DNA of 64,000 bases from Streptomyces olivoverticillatus (GCF_014203555.1 NZ_JACHJH010000003.1:642899-706898); one strand, 5' to 3'; positions 24,848 to 33,451 are shown, counted from the stretch's first letter. Notes: generated by a model from the letters alone, not told the origin. Translations and numbers: made by a program.

Positions 24848-25813
24848 ATGGTCATGACCTGGACAGACCGCCCGGTGCACTGCCAGTCTCCCGCCATGTC
24901 GCTCGCCGAGAAGCCCAGCCGCGCAGCTGCCCGGACCTCGCTCCGGACCGCCGCCTTCGTCCTCGTGCTCGCAGCGGCCGCCGGCTGCGCCCCTCAGGAG
25001 GACGCCGACTCCGCGAAGGCTTCCGGTGCCTCCGGGACCGCTTCCGGGGCACAAGCCTCCTGCACGAAGGGGCATCTGGCCACTCGGACGGCCGGGCGGC
25101 TGACCGTGGGCACGGACAAGCCCGCGTACGCCCCCTGGTTCCAGGACGACGCCCCCGCGAACGGTAAGGGCTTCGAGTCGGCCGTCGCCTACGCCGTGGC
25201 CGACCGGCTCGGCTACCCGGCGGGCGACGTGGTCTGGCAGACGGTGCCGTTCAACAGCGCGGTGACACCGGGCGAGAAGAAGTTCGACTTCGACATCAAC
25301 CAGGTCTCGGTCAGCGACGAGCGGCGCCGGGCGGTCGACTTCTCCTCCGGCTACTACGACGTGCGGCAGGCCGTCATCGCTCTCAAGGACTCCCCCGCGG
25401 CGAAGGCCCGCACGGCCGCCGACCTCAAGAAGGCGAGACTCGGCGCGCAGGTGGGCACGACCTCCCTCGACGTCGTCAACGACGTCATCAAGCCGGAGAA
25501 GCCCGCGGCCGTCTTCCAGAAGAACGACTTCGCCAAGACGGCACTCAAGAACGGCCAGGTCGACGCCATCGTCGTGGACCTGCCCACCGCCTTCTACATC
25601 ACGTCCACCGAGGTGCCCGAGGCCAAGGTCGTGGGCCAGTTCGAGGCCGCCGCCGGAGGCCGGGCCGAGCAGTTCGGGCTCGTCCTGGACAAGGGCAGCC
25701 GCATCACCGGATGCGTCAGCGCAGCCGTCGACGGCCTGCGCAAGGACGGCACGCTGGCCCGGCTGGAGAAGAAGTGGCTGTCCGAGGCCGTCGACGCTCC
25801 GGTGCTCAAGTGA
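24848..25813 (+). CDS. Polar amino-acid ABC transporter, substrate-binding lipoprotein
   Basis: This is a family 3 extracellular solute-binding protein. The N-terminus is a lipoprotein signal with lipobox LAAAAGC (Cys at about residue 47 from ATG 24848). The mature part begins with a Ser/Ala-rich tether, then GRLTVGTDKPAYAPWFQDD, GFESAVAYAVADRLGY, KFDFDINQVSVSDERRRAVDFS and LGAQVGTTSLDVVND, all typical. It would bind a polar amino acid or similar compound at the cell surface and feed the next two gene products. The start is uncertain: ATG 24848 or ATG 24896 (MSLAEKPSRAAARTS, the more usual signal-peptide length). Confidence 0.92.
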   Translation: MVMTWTDRPVHCQSPAMSLAEKPSRAAARTSLRTAAFVLVLAAAAGCAPQEDADSAKASGASGTASGAQASCTKGHLATRTAGRLTVGTDKPAYAPWFQDDAPANGKGFESAVAYAVADRLGYPAGDVVWQTVPFNSAVTPGEKKFDFDINQVSVSDERRRAVDFSSGYYDVRQAVIALKDSPAAKARTAADLKKARLGAQVGTTSLDVVNDVIKPEKPAAVFQKNDFAKTALKNGQVDAIVVDLPTAFYITSTEVPEAKVVGQFEAAAGGRAEQFGLVLDKGSRITGCVSAAVDGLRKDGTLARLEKKWLSEAVDAPVLK

Positions 25814-26733
25814 CGGCCGGCCAGGCGGTGTCGCCGGAGCCGCAGGACGCCGGGCCCATGGCCGCGGACGGCACCGCCGACGTCCGGCCGTACGTGCCCT
25901 CGGCCCGGCGGCTGGAGCGCGAGCGCTTCCAACGTGCCCGGACCCGCCGCGCCACGGCCGTCGCGGCGGCCAGCACGCTGGTGACGGCCGTCGCGCTCTT
26001 CCTCGTGGTGGTCGAGTCCCCCGGCTGGCCCCGGACCCGGGAGACCTTCTTCAACGCCCACTACGCCCGTGAGGCGCTGCCGCACATCCTCGACGGGCTG
26101 TGGCTGAACATCCGGCTGCTGGTGGTCTGCGGCGCGGCGGTGCTCCTGCTCGGCCTGCTGATCGCCGTCGCCCGCACCCTGCGCGGGCCGGTGTTCTTCC
26201 CGCTGCGCGCCCTCGCCACCGCCTACACCGACTTCTTCCGCGGGCTGCCGCTGATCATCTGCCTGCTGATGGTGGTCTTCGGGGTGCCCGCCCTGCGGCT
26301 GCAGGGGGTGACGAACGACCCGGTGCTGCTCGGCGGCACCGCACTGGTGCTCACCTACTCCGCCTACGTCGCCGAGGTCTTCCGCGCGGGCATCGAGTCC
26401 GTACACGCCGGCCAGCGCGCGGCCGCCCGCTCGCTGGGGCTCGGCAGCGGGCAGACGCTGCGCTACGTCGTCCTGCCGCAGGCGGTGCGCCGGGTCGTGC
26501 CTCCGCTCCTCAACGACCTGGTCTCGCTCCAGAAGGACACCGGGCTCGTCTCGATCGCGGGCGCCGTCGACGCCGTCTACGCGGCCCAGATCACCGCCAG
26601 CAAGAGCTTCAACTACACCCCGTACGTGGTCGCCGGGCTCATCTTCGTGGCCCTGACCATCCCGATGACGCGGTTCACCGACGCGGTCACCGCACGGATG
26701 GACCGCCGCCGGGCGCAGGGAGGAATCGTATGA
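25810..26733 (+). CDS. Amino-acid ABC transporter permease
   Basis: The 307-residue membrane protein begins at GTG 25810, overlapping the binding-protein stop (GTGA). After a 50-residue cytosolic N-terminus and one membrane helix it has the HisM-type permease domain: LDGLWLNIRLLV, AYTDFFRGLPLII, a further helix with VLTYSAYVAEVFRAGIES, then the EAA loop VHAGQRAAARSLGLGSGQTLRYVVLPQAVRRVVPPLLND that docks on the ATPase. About five or six membrane segments are predicted. Only one permease gene is present, so the transporter probably works with a permease homodimer. Confidence 0.94.
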   Translation: MTAGQAVSPEPQDAGPMAADGTADVRPYVPSARRLERERFQRARTRRATAVAAASTLVTAVALFLVVVESPGWPRTRETFFNAHYAREALPHILDGLWLNIRLLVVCGAAVLLLGLLIAVARTLRGPVFFPLRALATAYTDFFRGLPLIICLLMVVFGVPALRLQGVTNDPVLLGGTALVLTYSAYVAEVFRAGIESVHAGQRAAARSLGLGSGQTLRYVVLPQAVRRVVPPLLNDLVSLQKDTGLVSIAGAVDAVYAAQITASKSFNYTPYVVAGLIFVALTIPMTRFTDAVTARMDRRRAQGGIV

Positions 26734-27494
26734 GCGAGAGCGGCGGACAGGGCCCGGTGCTGCGGCTGGAGGCGGTGCGCAAGACCTTCGGGCGGACGGT
26801 GGTCCTGCGGGACGTCGACCTGGAGGTGGCGCCGCACACGGTGACCGCGCTGATCGGTGCCTCGGGCTCCGGCAAGTCGACGCTGCTGCGCTGCGCGAAC
26901 CTGCTGGAGGAGATCGACGACGGTGCGATCTTCCTCGACGGGGAGGAGATCACCGACCCCCGCGCCGATCCGGACGCCGTGCGGCGCCGCATCGGCGTGG
27001 TCTTCCAGGCCTACAACCTCTTCCCGCACATGACCGTGCTGCAGAACATCACCCTCGCCCCGCGCCGGGTGCACGGCGTGGGGCGCGCGGAGGCGGAGGA
27101 GCGGGCGCGCGAGCTGCTGGAGCGGCTCGGCCTGAGCGGCAAGGCCGGTGAGTATCCCGACCGGCTCAGCGGCGGTCAGCAGCAGCGGGTGGCGATCGTA
27201 CGGGCGCTGGCCTGCCGGCCCCGGCTGCTGCTGCTCGACGAGATCACCGCGGCGCTCGACCCCGAGCTGGTCGGCGAGGTGCTCGACGTCGTGCGCGGGC
27301 TGAAGGACGAGGGGATGACGATGATCCTGGCCACCCATGAGATGGGCTTCGCCCGGGACGTCGCCGACCAGGTGTGCTTCCTCGACGGCGGGGTGGTGCT
27401 GGAGCGCGGCACCCCGGCCGAGGTCTTCGGCGAGCCGCGGCAGGAGCGAACCCGGCGCTTCCTGCGACGCCTCGTCCAGGCCGGACGGCTGTAG
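26730..27494 (+). CDS. Amino-acid ABC transporter ATP-binding protein
   Basis: The 254-residue ABC ATPase of the GlnQ/HisP type starts at ATG 26730, overlapping the permease stop (ATGA). Motifs in order are Walker A GASGSGKST, Q-loop VVFQAYNLFPHMTV, signature LSGGQQQRVAIVRAL, Walker B LLLLDEITAALD and H-switch ATHEMGFARDVAD. It powers uptake with the two upstream products. The D-loop region reads EITAALDPEL where most relatives have EPTSALDPEL, a minor substitution shared by some family members. Confidence 0.96.
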   Translation: MSESGGQGPVLRLEAVRKTFGRTVVLRDVDLEVAPHTVTALIGASGSGKSTLLRCANLLEEIDDGAIFLDGEEITDPRADPDAVRRRIGVVFQAYNLFPHMTVLQNITLAPRRVHGVGRAEAEERARELLERLGLSGKAGEYPDRLSGGQQQRVAIVRALACRPRLLLLDEITAALDPELVGEVLDVVRGLKDEGMTMILATHEMGFARDVADQVCFLDGGVVLERGTPAEVFGEPRQERTRRFLRRLVQAGRL

Positions 27495-27510
27495 GGCCTT
27501 TCCCGGGCCG

Positions 27511-28062
27511 TCAGGCCAGCTTCTTGACCAGCAGCTCGAACTCGAGGTCGTCGCGCTGGGGTATGCCGAACCGCTCGTCGCCGTAGGGGAACGGGCTCAT
27601 CCGCCCGGTGCGCCGGTAGCCGCGCCGCTCGTACCAGGCGATCAGCTCGTCGCGCTGGCGGATGACGGTCATGTGCATCTCGGCCACGCCCCACTCGACA
27701 TGGGCGAGCCGCTCGGCCTCCGCCAGGACGGTCTTGCCCAGCCCGCCGCCCTGCGCGGTGGGACGGACGGCGAACATGCCGAAGTAGGCGTGGTCACCGC
27801 GGTGTTCCACATGGCAGCAGGCCACCGGCTCGCCGTCCAGCTCGGCCACCAGCAGCCGGCTGGCCTCGTGCTCCACCACGGCCAGGACGCCGTCGGGGTC
27901 CGTGCGCCGGCCCTCCAGGAGGTCGGCCTCCGTCGTCCAGCCGGCGCGGCTGGCGTCACCGCGGTAGGCCGATTCGACCAGCTGCACGACGGCCGGGACG
28001 TCGGCGGCGGTGGCGGGCCGGAAGGCCGGTCCGACGGCGCGGCTGCGGGTGGCGGTGTCCAT
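27511..28062 (-). CDS. GNAT-family N-acetyltransferase
   Basis: The 183-residue GNAT-fold protein has FRPATAADVPAVVQLVESAY at the start, a central DHAYFGMFAVRPTAQGGGLGKTVLAEAE carrying the acetyl-CoA pyrophosphate loop (QGGGLG), and a closing helix in IAWYERRGYRRTGRMSPF. The acceptor could be an amine, amino acid or protein N-terminus; nothing in the sequence decides. The start codon is preceded by AAGGAGAGG. It is convergent with the ABC ATPase and divergent from the VOC gene at 28148. Confidence 0.9.
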   Translation of the reverse strand: MDTATRSRAVGPAFRPATAADVPAVVQLVESAYRGDASRAGWTTEADLLEGRRTDPDGVLAVVEHEASRLLVAELDGEPVACCHVEHRGDHAYFGMFAVRPTAQGGGLGKTVLAEAERLAHVEWGVAEMHMTVIRQRDELIAWYERRGYRRTGRMSPFPYGDERFGIPQRDDLEFELLVKKLA

Positions 28063-28135
28063 GCGGTGCGGTGTCCTCTCCTTGCGATTCCCAAGACTTC
28101 GGGCGCTTGTACGACCCTAGCCGAGGTGGTGTGCG

Positions 28136-28147
28136 TACAGTCGCCGC
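28136..28147 (+). promoter_or_regulatory. Putative -10 of a leaderless transcript (VOC gene)
   Basis: TACAGT (28136-28141) is followed by six bases and then the ATG at 28148, with no ribosome-binding site, giving the spacing expected when transcription starts on the A of the start codon. A convincing -35 was not seen (GACCCT lies 17 bp upstream). Confidence 0.5.
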
Positions 28148-28540
28148 ATGGTGCACGTACTGAGCAGCAGGGTGCTACTGACGCCGACCGATCCGGAGCG
28201 GTCGCGGGCCTTCTACGGCGGGGCGCTGGGGCTCGCGGTCTACCGCGAGTTCGGCACGGGTCCCGAGCGCGGCGTCGTCTACTTCCTGGGCGGCGGGTTC
28301 CTGGAGGTCTCGGGCCGCTCGCAGACTCCGCCGGGGCCCGGGCTCGAACTGTGGCTGCAGGTGGAGGACGCCGCGCGGGCGCACGAGGAGTTCACGGCGC
28401 GGGGCGTGGAGGTGCTCCGGCCGCCGGAGAAGATGCCCTGGGGCCTGATCGAGATGTGGATCGCCGATCCGGACGGGGTGCGCATCGCGGTGGTCGAGGT
28501 GCCGGAGGGGCATCCGATGCGGTACCGGCCGGGCATCTGA
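28148..28540 (+). CDS. VOC-family (glyoxalase/bleomycin-resistance fold) protein
   Basis: The 130-residue protein is made of two beta-alpha-beta-beta-beta units: RVLLTPTDPERSRAFYGGALGL, then LELWLQVEDAARAHEEFTARGVEVL and WGLIEMWIADPDGVRIAVVEVPEGHP. Family members bind a divalent metal and act as lyases, dioxygenases or drug-binding proteins. The substrate is not readable. It appears to be leaderless. It is divergent from a GNAT gene across 85 bp. Confidence 0.9.
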   Translation: MVHVLSSRVLLTPTDPERSRAFYGGALGLAVYREFGTGPERGVVYFLGGGFLEVSGRSQTPPGPGLELWLQVEDAARAHEEFTARGVEVLRPPEKMPWGLIEMWIADPDGVRIAVVEVPEGHPMRYRPGI

Positions 28541-28692
28541 CGGCGCGTACGCCCGCCCGCTGCCGTACGCCCACTCTGCGCGGGCGTACGGCGGCGGCCG
28601 CCTGTGCTCCCCCTGTGCGCCCGTGCGCTCCCGTGCGACCCGGCTCGGCCGGGCATTCTCCGGGGGTAGGTGTGCATCCGGGGAGGTGGAGC

Positions 28693-29298
28693 GTGCACGG
28701 ACCGCCGCTGATCGGCTGGGGGCTGGTGGCGCTCTGCGCCGCGGCGGGGATCTACTGCCTCTCGCGCACGCGGGCCGGCGCGGCGGGGGAGCGCCGGGCC
28801 GCATGGGGAGACGCCCTGATGGGCCTGGGCATGGCCGCCATGGCGGTGCCCACCGGCGCGCTTGATGCCCGGCCGTGGGGGACGGCCGCGTTCGCGGCGG
28901 TGTTCGGCGCCGTCGGCCTGCACGCCCTGGCACCGGCCCGGGCGCGCGCGGAGGCGAGCCGGGCGCATGACGGACACCAACTGCACCACGCCGTGGGCGC
29001 CTTCGCGATGGTCTACATGGCCCTGGCGATGGCCCACTCCCCCACGGCCGGGCACGGCGGCGTCCACCACCTGGGGGCCGGACACGAACCGGCCGGGACG
29101 CCGCTGCTCACCGGGGTGCTGTTGGTGTATTTCGCGGTGTACGTCGTCCGGGCGGTGGCCCGCATCGTCCCGGCGCCCGCGATGGTCCCGGGCGAGCCCC
29201 CCTGGCCGGGGCCGGAGCGGGCGTACGGGTCCGGGCTGACGCGCGCCTGCCGGCTGTCCATGGGGATCGGGATGCTGGCGATGCTGCTGACCATGTGA
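28693..29298 (+). CDS. DUF5134 domain-containing membrane protein
   Basis: The 201-residue integral membrane protein begins at GTG 28693 behind a strong GGGGAGGTGGAG ribosome-binding site. About five or six hydrophobic segments are visible (IGWGLVALCAAAGIYCLS, WGDALMGLGMAAMAVPTG, GTAAFAAVFGAVGLHALA, LLTGVLLVYFAVYVVRAVA, LSMGIGMLAMLLTM), with His-rich loops (AHDGHQLHHAVG, TAGHGGVHHLGAGHE) that could bind copper or another metal. The family is common in actinobacteria and often sits near M56-type peptidases, as here. The function is not established. Confidence 0.83.
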   Translation: MHGPPLIGWGLVALCAAAGIYCLSRTRAGAAGERRAAWGDALMGLGMAAMAVPTGALDARPWGTAAFAAVFGAVGLHALAPARARAEASRAHDGHQLHHAVGAFAMVYMALAMAHSPTAGHGGVHHLGAGHEPAGTPLLTGVLLVYFAVYVVRAVARIVPAPAMVPGEPPWPGPERAYGSGLTRACRLSMGIGMLAMLLTM

Positions 29299-29367
29299 GC
29301 GGCCGTCGGCTCGCGTGGTGTGCGTCACTTCCCGTGCGGGGGCATGTCCGGCCCCGCGCCGCCCTCA

Positions 29368-29379
29368 TAGGGTGATCGC
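29368..29379 (+). promoter_or_regulatory. Putative -10 of a leaderless transcript (M56 peptidase gene)
   Basis: TAGGGT (29368-29373), six bases, then the ATG at 29380. TGTCCG lies 17 bp upstream as a -35 candidate. No ribosome-binding site precedes the ATG. Confidence 0.55.
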
Positions 29380-30327
29380 ATGATGGTCCCGCTCGCGTTG
29401 CTGGTCCTCGGCGGACTGGTTGCGGCGATGGCGCCGCGCGTGCTGACCCGTACCGACTGGCCCGACCGGGAACCCGTCCTGGCCCTGTGGGTGTGGCAGT
29501 GCGTGGTGGCCGCCGTGCTGCTGTGCTGTGCGCTCGCGATGTTGCTGAGCGCCGCCGCGGCCTGGGAGGCCGTCCGGGGCAACGTCTTCGCCCCCGCGCC
29601 GCACGGCGTGATGGAGGCCTACGCGCTCACCGGCTACGGGGCGTGGGCCGCGCCCCTGGCCGTGACCCTCGCCTGCGGTGCCGTGTGGACCGGGGCCATG
29701 CTCACCCGGGAGATCCGCGGGGCCCGGGCCCGGCGCCGGGCCCGCCGCGCCGAGCTGCGCGTCCGCTCGCCCCGGCTGCCCGGCGAGGCACGCGGCGGCG
29801 AGCGGCTGGTGGTGCTGGAGGGCGAGCGCCCCGACGCCTGGCTGCTGCGCGGCGGCGCCGCACCCCGGCTGGTGATCACCACCGGTGCGCTGCGGCGTTT
29901 GAAGGGCCCCCAGCTGGATGCGGTGCTGGCCCATGAGCAGGGGCATGCGCGGGCCCGGCACGACTGGCTGCTGCACTGCTCGTCGGCGCTGGCCAACGGC
30001 TTTCCGCAGGTGCCGGTCTTCGCCGCCTTCCGCGACCAGGTGCACCACCTGGTGGAGCTGGCGGCCGACGACTCGGCCTCGCGGCGCTTCGGGCGGCTGA
30101 CGACCGCCCTGGCCCTCGTCGAACTCAACGAGCACCGCGGGGTGTTCGGCCCCTGTCCCACCCGGCCCTCGCACGTCCCGGACCGGGTGCACCGCCTGCT
30201 GGCCCCCGCGCCCCGGCTGACGGCCGCCCGCCGGCTGCGGCTGACCGCCGTGGCGGCGCTGGTGCCCTTCGTGCCGGTGCTGGTGACGTTCGTACCGGGC
30301 CTGCGGGCGCTGGGCTGGTCGCACTGA
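29380..30327 (+). CDS. M56-family membrane metallopeptidase (BlaR1-like peptidase domain)
   Basis: The 315-residue membrane protein starts with one helix (residues 3-20), has two more around 38-60 and 85-107, and then a cytosolic gluzincin domain with HEQGH at 185-189 (the HExxH zinc site) and the third ligand region VELAADDSA (E226). A final helix (RLTAVAALVPFVPVLVTFVPG) closes the fold. The architecture is that of M56 peptidases, which in BlaR1/MecR1 cleave a BlaI-type repressor. No BlaI-like repressor or sensor domain is present here, so the substrate is unknown. It follows the DUF5134 gene by 81 bp. Confidence 0.9.
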   Translation: MMVPLALLVLGGLVAAMAPRVLTRTDWPDREPVLALWVWQCVVAAVLLCCALAMLLSAAAAWEAVRGNVFAPAPHGVMEAYALTGYGAWAAPLAVTLACGAVWTGAMLTREIRGARARRRARRAELRVRSPRLPGEARGGERLVVLEGERPDAWLLRGGAAPRLVITTGALRRLKGPQLDAVLAHEQGHARARHDWLLHCSSALANGFPQVPVFAAFRDQVHHLVELAADDSASRRFGRLTTALALVELNEHRGVFGPCPTRPSHVPDRVHRLLAPAPRLTAARRLRLTAVAALVPFVPVLVTFVPGLRALGWSH

Positions 30328-30401
30328 CGGCCCGCACGACGGGAAAGCCTGTGCTTCCCGGCGTACCCTGACACAGGGGTCACAGCCGCCTGGGAGCCGC
30401 C

Positions 30402-30965
30402 ATGGCCACGACAAAATGGTTCTTCGAGCCCAGCCACACCGGTGCGGAGTTCCGCGCCCGGCACATGATGGTCGCCCATGTGCGCGGCCAGCTCAAAAAC
30501 GTACAGGGGTCCTTGGAAGTCGACCCCGACGAGCCGGAGAAGGCCCGCATCACGGCGACGGTCGACGCCACCGGGGTCTACACCGGCCAGCCGCAGCGCG
30601 ACGCCCATCTGCGCAGCGCCGACTTCTTCGACGTCGACAACCATCCGACCTGGACGTTCACCGGCTCGCGCATCCACCAGGCGAGCGGCACCGAGTTCGA
30701 GGTCACCGGCGATCTCACCGTGCGGGGCGTGACGCGCCCCGTGACGTTCCAGGTGACGTATCTGGGGCAGTGGGACACCCCGTGGTGGGAGGACGGCAAG
30801 GACCTCGGCCCCAGGCGCCGGGCCGGCTTCTCCGCGACGGCCCGCCTCAACCGGCATGACTTCGGGGTGAGCTGGAACGACGTGGTCGACCGGGGCGGGG
30901 TGGTCGTCAGCGACATGATCGACGTCCTCGTGGACGTCGAGGCGGTGCTGGAACCCGGCGGATGA
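30402..30965 (+). CDS. YceI-family lipid-binding-like protein
   Basis: The 187-residue YceI-fold protein has WFFEPSHTGAEFRARHMMVAHVRG, ATVDATGVYTGQPQRDAHLRSADFFDVDNHPTW and VTGDLTVRGVTRPVTFQVTYLG, all standard blocks of this lipocalin-like barrel that binds isoprenoids in other bacteria. No signal peptide is present, so unlike the periplasmic E. coli protein it is likely cytosolic. The ATG is preceded by GGGAG at five bases. A 7-bp hairpin with a bulge (about 30340-30361) lies between the M56 stop and this gene. Confidence 0.92.
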   Translation: MATTKWFFEPSHTGAEFRARHMMVAHVRGQLKNVQGSLEVDPDEPEKARITATVDATGVYTGQPQRDAHLRSADFFDVDNHPTWTFTGSRIHQASGTEFEVTGDLTVRGVTRPVTFQVTYLGQWDTPWWEDGKDLGPRRRAGFSATARLNRHDFGVSWNDVVDRGGVVVSDMIDVLVDVEAVLEPGG

Positions 30966-31008
30966 CCATGGGGGGATGAGGCCGTCGCCCGGCGGGGAGA
31001 CTCCCGCC

Positions 31009-31704
31009 ATGACGATCAAGGGTGTGCTCTTCGACTTCTCCGGAACCCTCTTCCGCATCGAGTCCACCGAGTCCTGGCTGCGCACGACATCGGAGCGTGC
31101 CGGTGTGCCGCTCGACGGCGACCGGACGGCTTCGCTGGCCCGGCAGCTGGCGGATGCCGGCGCACAGCCGGGCGGACCTGCGCCGACGGTCGTACCCGCG
31201 GACCTCGCCGAGGTGTGGGCCGGCCGCGACAGCAGTACGGAGCAGCATCGGGCCGCGTACACGGGCATGGCCCGCCGGGTGCCGCTGCCGGATCCGGGGC
31301 TCTACGACGCCCTGTACGCCCGGCACATGGAGCCCGCGGCCTGGCGCCCGTACGCCGATGCGGCCGGCGTGCTGGCCGGGTTGCGCCGCCGGGGCGTGCG
31401 GACGGGGGTGGTGAGCAACATCGGCTGGGACCTGCGCCCGGTCTTCCGCGAACACGGCCTGGACGCCTGGGTGGATGCGTATGTGCTCTCCTGCGAGCAC
31501 GGGCTGCAGAAGCCCGATCCACGGCTGTTCCGCACCGCGTGCGAGGCTCTCGGTCTGCCGCCCGAGGAGGTCGTGATGGTCGGCGACGACCGGCGCGCGG
31601 ACGCGGGGGCGGCCGCGGTGGGGTGCGAGGTGTTCCTGGTGGACCATCTGCCCGTGGAAGAGCGCCCGGGCGGCCTGTTGCCCGTTCTCGACCTGGTCGG
31701 CTGA
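31009..31704 (+). CDS. HAD-superfamily hydrolase with DxS catalytic loop
   Basis: This 231-residue HAD hydrolase has motif I GVLFDFSGTLF (nucleophile D9; the usual second Asp at +2 is Ser11), motif II GVVSNIGWD, motif III Lys in GLQKPDPRLF and motif IV VMVGDDRRADAGAAAVG. The cap is a helical type 1 insertion. Replacing the general-acid Asp is unusual for a phosphatase and resembles the variation in dehalogenase or phosphonatase-like branches, so the reaction may differ from simple phosphate ester hydrolysis. The start is ATG 31009 behind GGGGAG. It follows yceI by 43 bp. Confidence 0.88.
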   Translation: MTIKGVLFDFSGTLFRIESTESWLRTTSERAGVPLDGDRTASLARQLADAGAQPGGPAPTVVPADLAEVWAGRDSSTEQHRAAYTGMARRVPLPDPGLYDALYARHMEPAAWRPYADAAGVLAGLRRRGVRTGVVSNIGWDLRPVFREHGLDAWVDAYVLSCEHGLQKPDPRLFRTACEALGLPPEEVVMVGDDRRADAGAAAVGCEVFLVDHLPVEERPGGLLPVLDLVG

Positions 31705-31730
31705 GCCGCGGGCGCGCAGCCGCCCCCCGG

Positions 31731-32576
31731 TCACATGGTCGCGGGCACGCGGGGGCGGCGGCCGCCCGCCGCCGTGCGCAGGGCCAGATCGGCCAGCGCC
31801 TCGGGGGCGCCGATCTGCCCGCGTATGCCGGGAAAGGCGTTGATGTCGACGATCACCGGTGTGCCGCCCGCGTCCAGCACGTCGACGCCGTAGACGTCGA
31901 GGGCGAAGACCTCGCCCACCCTGCGTACCAGGTCGAGCAGGCCCACGGGCAGGTCGCCGGAGTCCAGCGGACGGGTCGCCTTGTCCGGTACGGGCGTGGC
32001 CAGCTCCGAGCGGCGCAGGCCCGCGAAGACGTGGCCGTCGACCACCCAGAGCTTGTGGTCCCAGCCGTCGTTGGGCGTGAAGTCCTGGACGACCACCGGC
32101 TCGTCCGGCCACTGCCGGGCCAGCGCCCGCAGCTGCGCGCGGTCACCGACGCGGGCCACCAGGTCGTGGCGGCGGCTGTGGCGGCTCTTGACCACGACGG
32201 GGAAGACAGCACCCTCGGCGTCTCCGGCGCCGGCGGCCACGGCGAGGTGGGTGAGCGAGGGCTCGGTGCGGGTGGCGGCAAAGGGCAGCCCGGCGGCCAG
32301 CGCGCGAGCGGCCATGGCGGTGCGGTCCTGGCAGAGCTCGGTGGCGGCGGCCGAGTTCAGCACGGGCGCGCCGTGTTCCTCCAGGTGCCGGGCGTAGGCG
32401 AGGGCGCGTGGCGTCCGCGTCTTGAGCAGGTAGACGTCGGCGAGCGAGGAGGGATCCGGCAGGCCGGTCGTCTCGTTCGGGTCCAGCGACGAAACCTCGT
32501 GCTGCGACCTCAGCAGGGCGGCCGTCCGGGCCAGGAGCGGATGGCCGGCATCCGGTGTGAGCAGGCAGATCCTCAT
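31731..32576 (-). CDS. RimK-like ATP-grasp protein (second of a pair)
   Basis: The 281-residue ATP-grasp ligase-like protein has an N-terminal pre-ATP-grasp domain (MRICLLTPDAGHPLLARTAA), the ATP-binding strand FPVVVKSRHSRR, the VVVQDFTPNDGWDHKLWVVDG segment, the FALDVYGVDVLDAGG strand and a metal-binding VDINAFPGI. The fold is that of RimK or glutathione-synthetase-type enzymes that join a carboxylate to an amine via acyl phosphate. Its ATG overlaps the stop of the paralogous upstream gene (ATGA), so the two are co-translated. The substrate is unknown; the conserved DxN replaces the ExN of RimK. Confidence 0.85.
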   Translation of the reverse strand: MRICLLTPDAGHPLLARTAALLRSQHEVSSLDPNETTGLPDPSSLADVYLLKTRTPRALAYARHLEEHGAPVLNSAAATELCQDRTAMAARALAAGLPFAATRTEPSLTHLAVAAGAGDAEGAVFPVVVKSRHSRRHDLVARVGDRAQLRALARQWPDEPVVVQDFTPNDGWDHKLWVVDGHVFAGLRRSELATPVPDKATRPLDSGDLPVGLLDLVRRVGEVFALDVYGVDVLDAGGTPVIVDINAFPGIRGQIGAPEALADLALRTAAGGRRPRVPATM

Positions 32577-33451
32577 GCGCCGCCGCCGACCGTCACAGGG
32601 GCCGCGGGCCGGCCGCCGGGGGTGCGCCCCTCGGCCCCGGCCAGGCGCAGCACGGCCCAGGCCACCTTGGTCACGGCGTCGGGCACCTGACGGAAGCTCG
32701 GGAAGTCGTTGACGTCGACGACCACCGGGCCCTCGGGCCCGAAGACGACATCCACGCCGTACAGGTCGAGCCCGTAGACCGCGCCCACCTCGGCGGCGAT
32801 CGCCGCGACCTCGGCGGTCAGCGGCACCTGGCGTTCGCGCACCGGGTGGTCGGGGTGGAGCGGGGAGCGGCGCTCGGTAGCGTAGAACTCGCCGTCGACG
32901 CAGTACACCTTGAGGTCGACGCCCGAATTGGGCACGTATGACTGGGCGATGAGCATGCCGTCGGCGGATATCTCCGGGGCGGCCTCCACCAGGTGCCCCG
33001 GGTCCGGTACGAGGCGTACGGCCCGTCCCGAGCTGCCGTCGGCGGGCTTGACGACCAGCGGGTAGGCGTCGGCGGGCAGGGCGGCGAACTCCTCGGCGAG
33101 CACGGCCGCGTAGGTGGCGGGCACCGGCAGGCCGCGGGCCTCGGCGAGCACGGCGGCCAGGGCCTTGTCCCGCACCCCGCGTATCGATCGGGCGTCGTTG
33201 ACCGTGGTGAGCCCCACGGCCGCCGCGCCCTCCAGCAGCGTCAGCCCCGGCCCTCCGGAGACCGTCTTGAGCACCCAGGCGTCGTGCCGGCCGGAGCGCA
33301 CCTCCTCGGAGAGCCTGATCAGCGAACTGCCGGGCCGCAGCACGTCCACCCGGTGGCCCCAGGCGGTCAGTTGGCGTATCACGTCCACCGGCATGCCGTC
33401 GTACCGGTACTGCTCCTCCACCAGGAAGCAGAGTCTCATGTGGTGCATCAT
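32573..33451 (-). CDS. RimK-like ATP-grasp protein (first of a pair)
   Basis: This is a second ATP-grasp protein, up to 292 residues. MRLCFLVEEQYRYDGMPVDV opens the pre-ATP-grasp domain, then come YPLVVKPADGSSGRAVRLV (ATP lid), MLIAQSYVPNSGVDLKVYCVDG, GLDLYGVDVVFGPEG and VVVDVNDFPSFRQVP (metal site). It resembles its downstream partner across the whole length, suggesting an old duplication. Either the pair makes a heterodimer, or each adds one residue or group to a shared substrate. ATG 33439 (MRLCF) is likely the true start; ATG 33451 is also in frame. No peptide-precursor gene was seen in the 135 bp upstream. Confidence 0.84.
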   Translation of the reverse strand: MMHHMRLCFLVEEQYRYDGMPVDVIRQLTAWGHRVDVLRPGSSLIRLSEEVRSGRHDAWVLKTVSGGPGLTLLEGAAAVGLTTVNDARSIRGVRDKALAAVLAEARGLPVPATYAAVLAEEFAALPADAYPLVVKPADGSSGRAVRLVPDPGHLVEAAPEISADGMLIAQSYVPNSGVDLKVYCVDGEFYATERRSPLHPDHPVRERQVPLTAEVAAIAAEVGAVYGLDLYGVDVVFGPEGPVVVDVNDFPSFRQVPDAVTKVAWAVLRLAGAEGRTPGGRPAAPVTVGGGA

